Positions 6,466-7,351 of a stretch of 7,351 bases of DNA are shown here, in pieces. Numbering within the stretch: the stretch's first letter is position 1; every line of letters starts with the position of its first letter. Under the pieces are notes generated by a model, which saw only the letters and a program-made list of their open reading frames with translations, was not told where the DNA came from and did not search any database. The position numbers and the translations under genes were made by a program. Source of the DNA: an uncultured Eubacteriales bacterium (GTDB taxonomy: Bacteria > Bacillota > Clostridia > Eubacteriales > Anaerofustaceae); the NCBI GenBank assembly GCA_902796565.1, contig CADBPP010000108.1, positions 1 to 7,351 on the forward strand, written 5' to 3'.

Positions 6466-6992
6466 TCGTCATCCTCCTCCTCATCCTCATCTTCGCCGTT
6501 TTTAGCCCTGCTTTTCTCCAGCAGCTCCTCATATTCCTCCTGGGTCATGAGTCTGTCCGCGATGTCGGGGAAGATGACGCCGTCGAGATGATCGATCTCG
6601 TGGCACAGGGCCTTCTTGTAGAGCCCTTCCGCTTCTATCGTGACCTTCTCCCCCTTTTCGTTCAGAGCCTCGACCTTCACATGGCAGGGCCTTGTTACCC
6701 ATCCGACGTAATCCGGGACGCTGAGGCAGCCTTCAAGCTTCGTCTCCGTCTCCTCGGAACGTTCGACTATGACGGGATTTATGAGCTTTATAAGGCCTTC
6801 ACCAACATCGATCACGACACAGCGGCGAAGCACTCCGACCTGGGGCGCTGCGAGACCTACTCCCTCCGCCTTGTACATGGTCTCCGCCATGTCGTCGAGA
6901 AGGGTGAGTATCCTCTCGTTTATTTCCGTGATCTCCCTGCTTTTCTTCCCGAGCAGTTCGTCTCCCTGTATCCGTATGTTTCTTAATGCCAT
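6462..6992 (-). CDS. def: Peptide deformylase with acidic C-terminal tail
   Basis: This is a 176-residue metalloenzyme that removes the formyl group from the N-terminal methionine of nascent proteins. All three family motifs are present: GVGLAAPQ (44-51), EGCLS (87-91) and HEIDH (131-135). C89, H131 and H135 should bind the metal, with E132 as catalyst. The ATG at 6992 follows a near-perfect AAAGGAGGT at 6997-7005. The C-terminus after the last helix is a run of Glu/Asp (residues about 167-176), unusual but compatible with activity. Its GAG/GAT/GAA codons also supply the ribosome site for fmt, with which it overlaps by 4 nt. It lies 14 nt after priA, the common bacterial arrangement. Confidence 0.96.
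   Translation of the reverse strand: MALRNIRIQGDELLGKKSREITEINERILTLLDDMAETMYKAEGVGLAAPQVGVLRRCVVIDVGEGLIKLINPVIVERSEETETKLEGCLSVPDYVGWVTRPCHVKVEALNEKGEKVTIEAEGLYKKALCHEIDHLDGVIFPDIADRLMTQEEYEELLEKSRAKNGEDEDEEEDDE
6473..6478 (-). promoter_or_regulatory. Ribosome binding site of fmt inside the def acidic tail
   Basis: On the minus strand AGGAGG at 6478-6473 stands 7 nt before the GTG start at 6465. It lies within the Glu/Asp codons at the end of def, in a longer GA-rich run (about 6473-6492) with repeated GAGGA units that offers several near-equivalent Shine-Dalgarno registers. With the GTGA stop/start overlap this points to translational coupling of def and fmt. Confidence 0.75.
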
Positions 6993-7006
6993 GGCTACCT
7001 CCTTTG

Positions 7007-7351
7007 TCAGAGCAGTGTTACGGGGCCTATCTCCACATATACGTAGGACGCGAGGCCCTTTCTTATGTTATCATAATATCTTCTCAGAACCTTGAGAAAT
7101 CCTCCGCCCGGTTCCACTTTGATTATCACGTGCCTTATGTGCTTGTTCTTCAGCTTCTGTATGAAGGCCGGCGCGGTGCGGTACAGCGTCACCTTTTCAT
7201 TCCCGGCGAACTTTTTCATAAGATATTCTATTCGGTCATGCACCAGCTGGCAGTCCGCTTCGCATCTTGCTTCGTCCTCACAGGCGCAGAAGAATCCTAC
7301 GATCTCGGAAAAGGGCGGATAATCATTTTCCCTGCGAAAATCGATGTCATA
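7007..7351 (-). CDS. priA: Primosomal protein N' (PriA), C-terminal end only
   Basis: The open frame enters from the right edge and ends at TGA 7007-7009, giving the last 114 residues. PriA is the replication-restart helicase that recognises stalled forks and loads the replicative helicase. The visible piece matches its C-terminal domain: DFRRENDYPPF corresponds to the family's R-x(4)-YPPF, followed by a long helix, then VTLYRTAPAFIQKLKNKHIRHVIIK (the usual GPAPAxIxKxxxxYRxxxxIK) and the closing VEIGPVTLL (usual IDVDPxxLL). The helicase motifs and zinc cysteines would lie outside the window. Changes at the usual Gly-Pro and Tyr-Arg positions (YRT, HIRH) make it a divergent member. Position before def supports the call. 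Confidence 0.85.
   Translation of the reverse strand, partial: YDIDFRRENDYPPFSEIVGFFCACEDEARCEADCQLVHDRIEYLMKKFAGNEKVTLYRTAPAFIQKLKNKHIRHVIIKVEPGGGFLKVLRRYYDNIRKGLASYVYVEIGPVTLL

Noticed and set aside
5701..6591. A 296-codon open frame on the plus strand
   Set aside because: It is antisense to fmt and the end of def. Its Ser-rich run is simply the complement of the acidic Def tail.
7122..7137. CACGTG-centred parS candidates (also at 3885-3890 and 5827-5832)
   Set aside because: Only the CACGTG core and a few flanking bases match the Bacillus parS consensus. The best, at 7122-7137, has 9 of 16 matches and lies inside priA; all three are within coding sequence. They are not credible parS sites.

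Overview
The window looks like an ordinary chromosomal segment of a Gram-positive anaerobe of the Bacillota (Clostridia). The reasons are a soj/spo0J-type parAB pair, a DUF3786-like protein, strong AGGAGG ribosome binding sites, AGG/AGA/ATA-rich codon use at moderate GC, a zinc-ribbon/membrane/TPR-type protein of a kind I associate with Lachnospiraceae and relatives, and the priA-def-fmt order. The genus cannot be fixed from the sequence. No mobile element, CRISPR array, tRNA or rRNA is visible.

The layout has three blocks. (1) From 1 to 1319 on the minus strand lies one long gene, cut by the left edge: an N-terminal zinc ribbon, a Pro/Glu-rich linker, one membrane helix, three TPR-like repeats and a C-terminal beta-rich domain. 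(2) A divergent intergenic region (1320-1514) holds a promoter for each direction and a striking AT-rich palindrome in the leader of the minus-strand gene. (3) From 1515 to 5491 on the plus strand runs a tight five-gene operon: DUF3786-like protein, parA (soj), parB (spo0J), an unrecognised four-helix membrane protein, and an RluA-family pseudouridine synthase. Gaps are 13 and 42 nt, followed by overlaps of 1 and 4 nt. A 12-bp hairpin at 5494-5521 separates it from the convergent minus-strand operon priA (3' end only) - def - fmt (7351 down to 5527), with a 14-nt gap and a 4-nt overlap.

The plus-strand operon couples chromosome partitioning (ParA ATPase and ParB CTPase/parS binder) to an uncharacterised membrane protein and an rRNA/tRNA modification enzyme. 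The usual neighbours of chromosomal parAB (rsmG, mnmG) are absent from the window. The minus-strand operon joins replication restart (PriA) to N-formylation of initiator tRNA (Fmt) and removal of the formyl group from nascent proteins (Def).

I see no convincing new defence or mobile system. The points most worth a second look are a 9-base homopolymeric C tract in the zinc-ribbon gene whose +/-1 slippage would truncate the protein before its membrane helix, the palindrome across that gene's predicted transcription start, the displaced Shine-Dalgarno of parB, the acidic tail of Def that doubles as the ribosome site for fmt, and the unknown membrane protein tied to parB.
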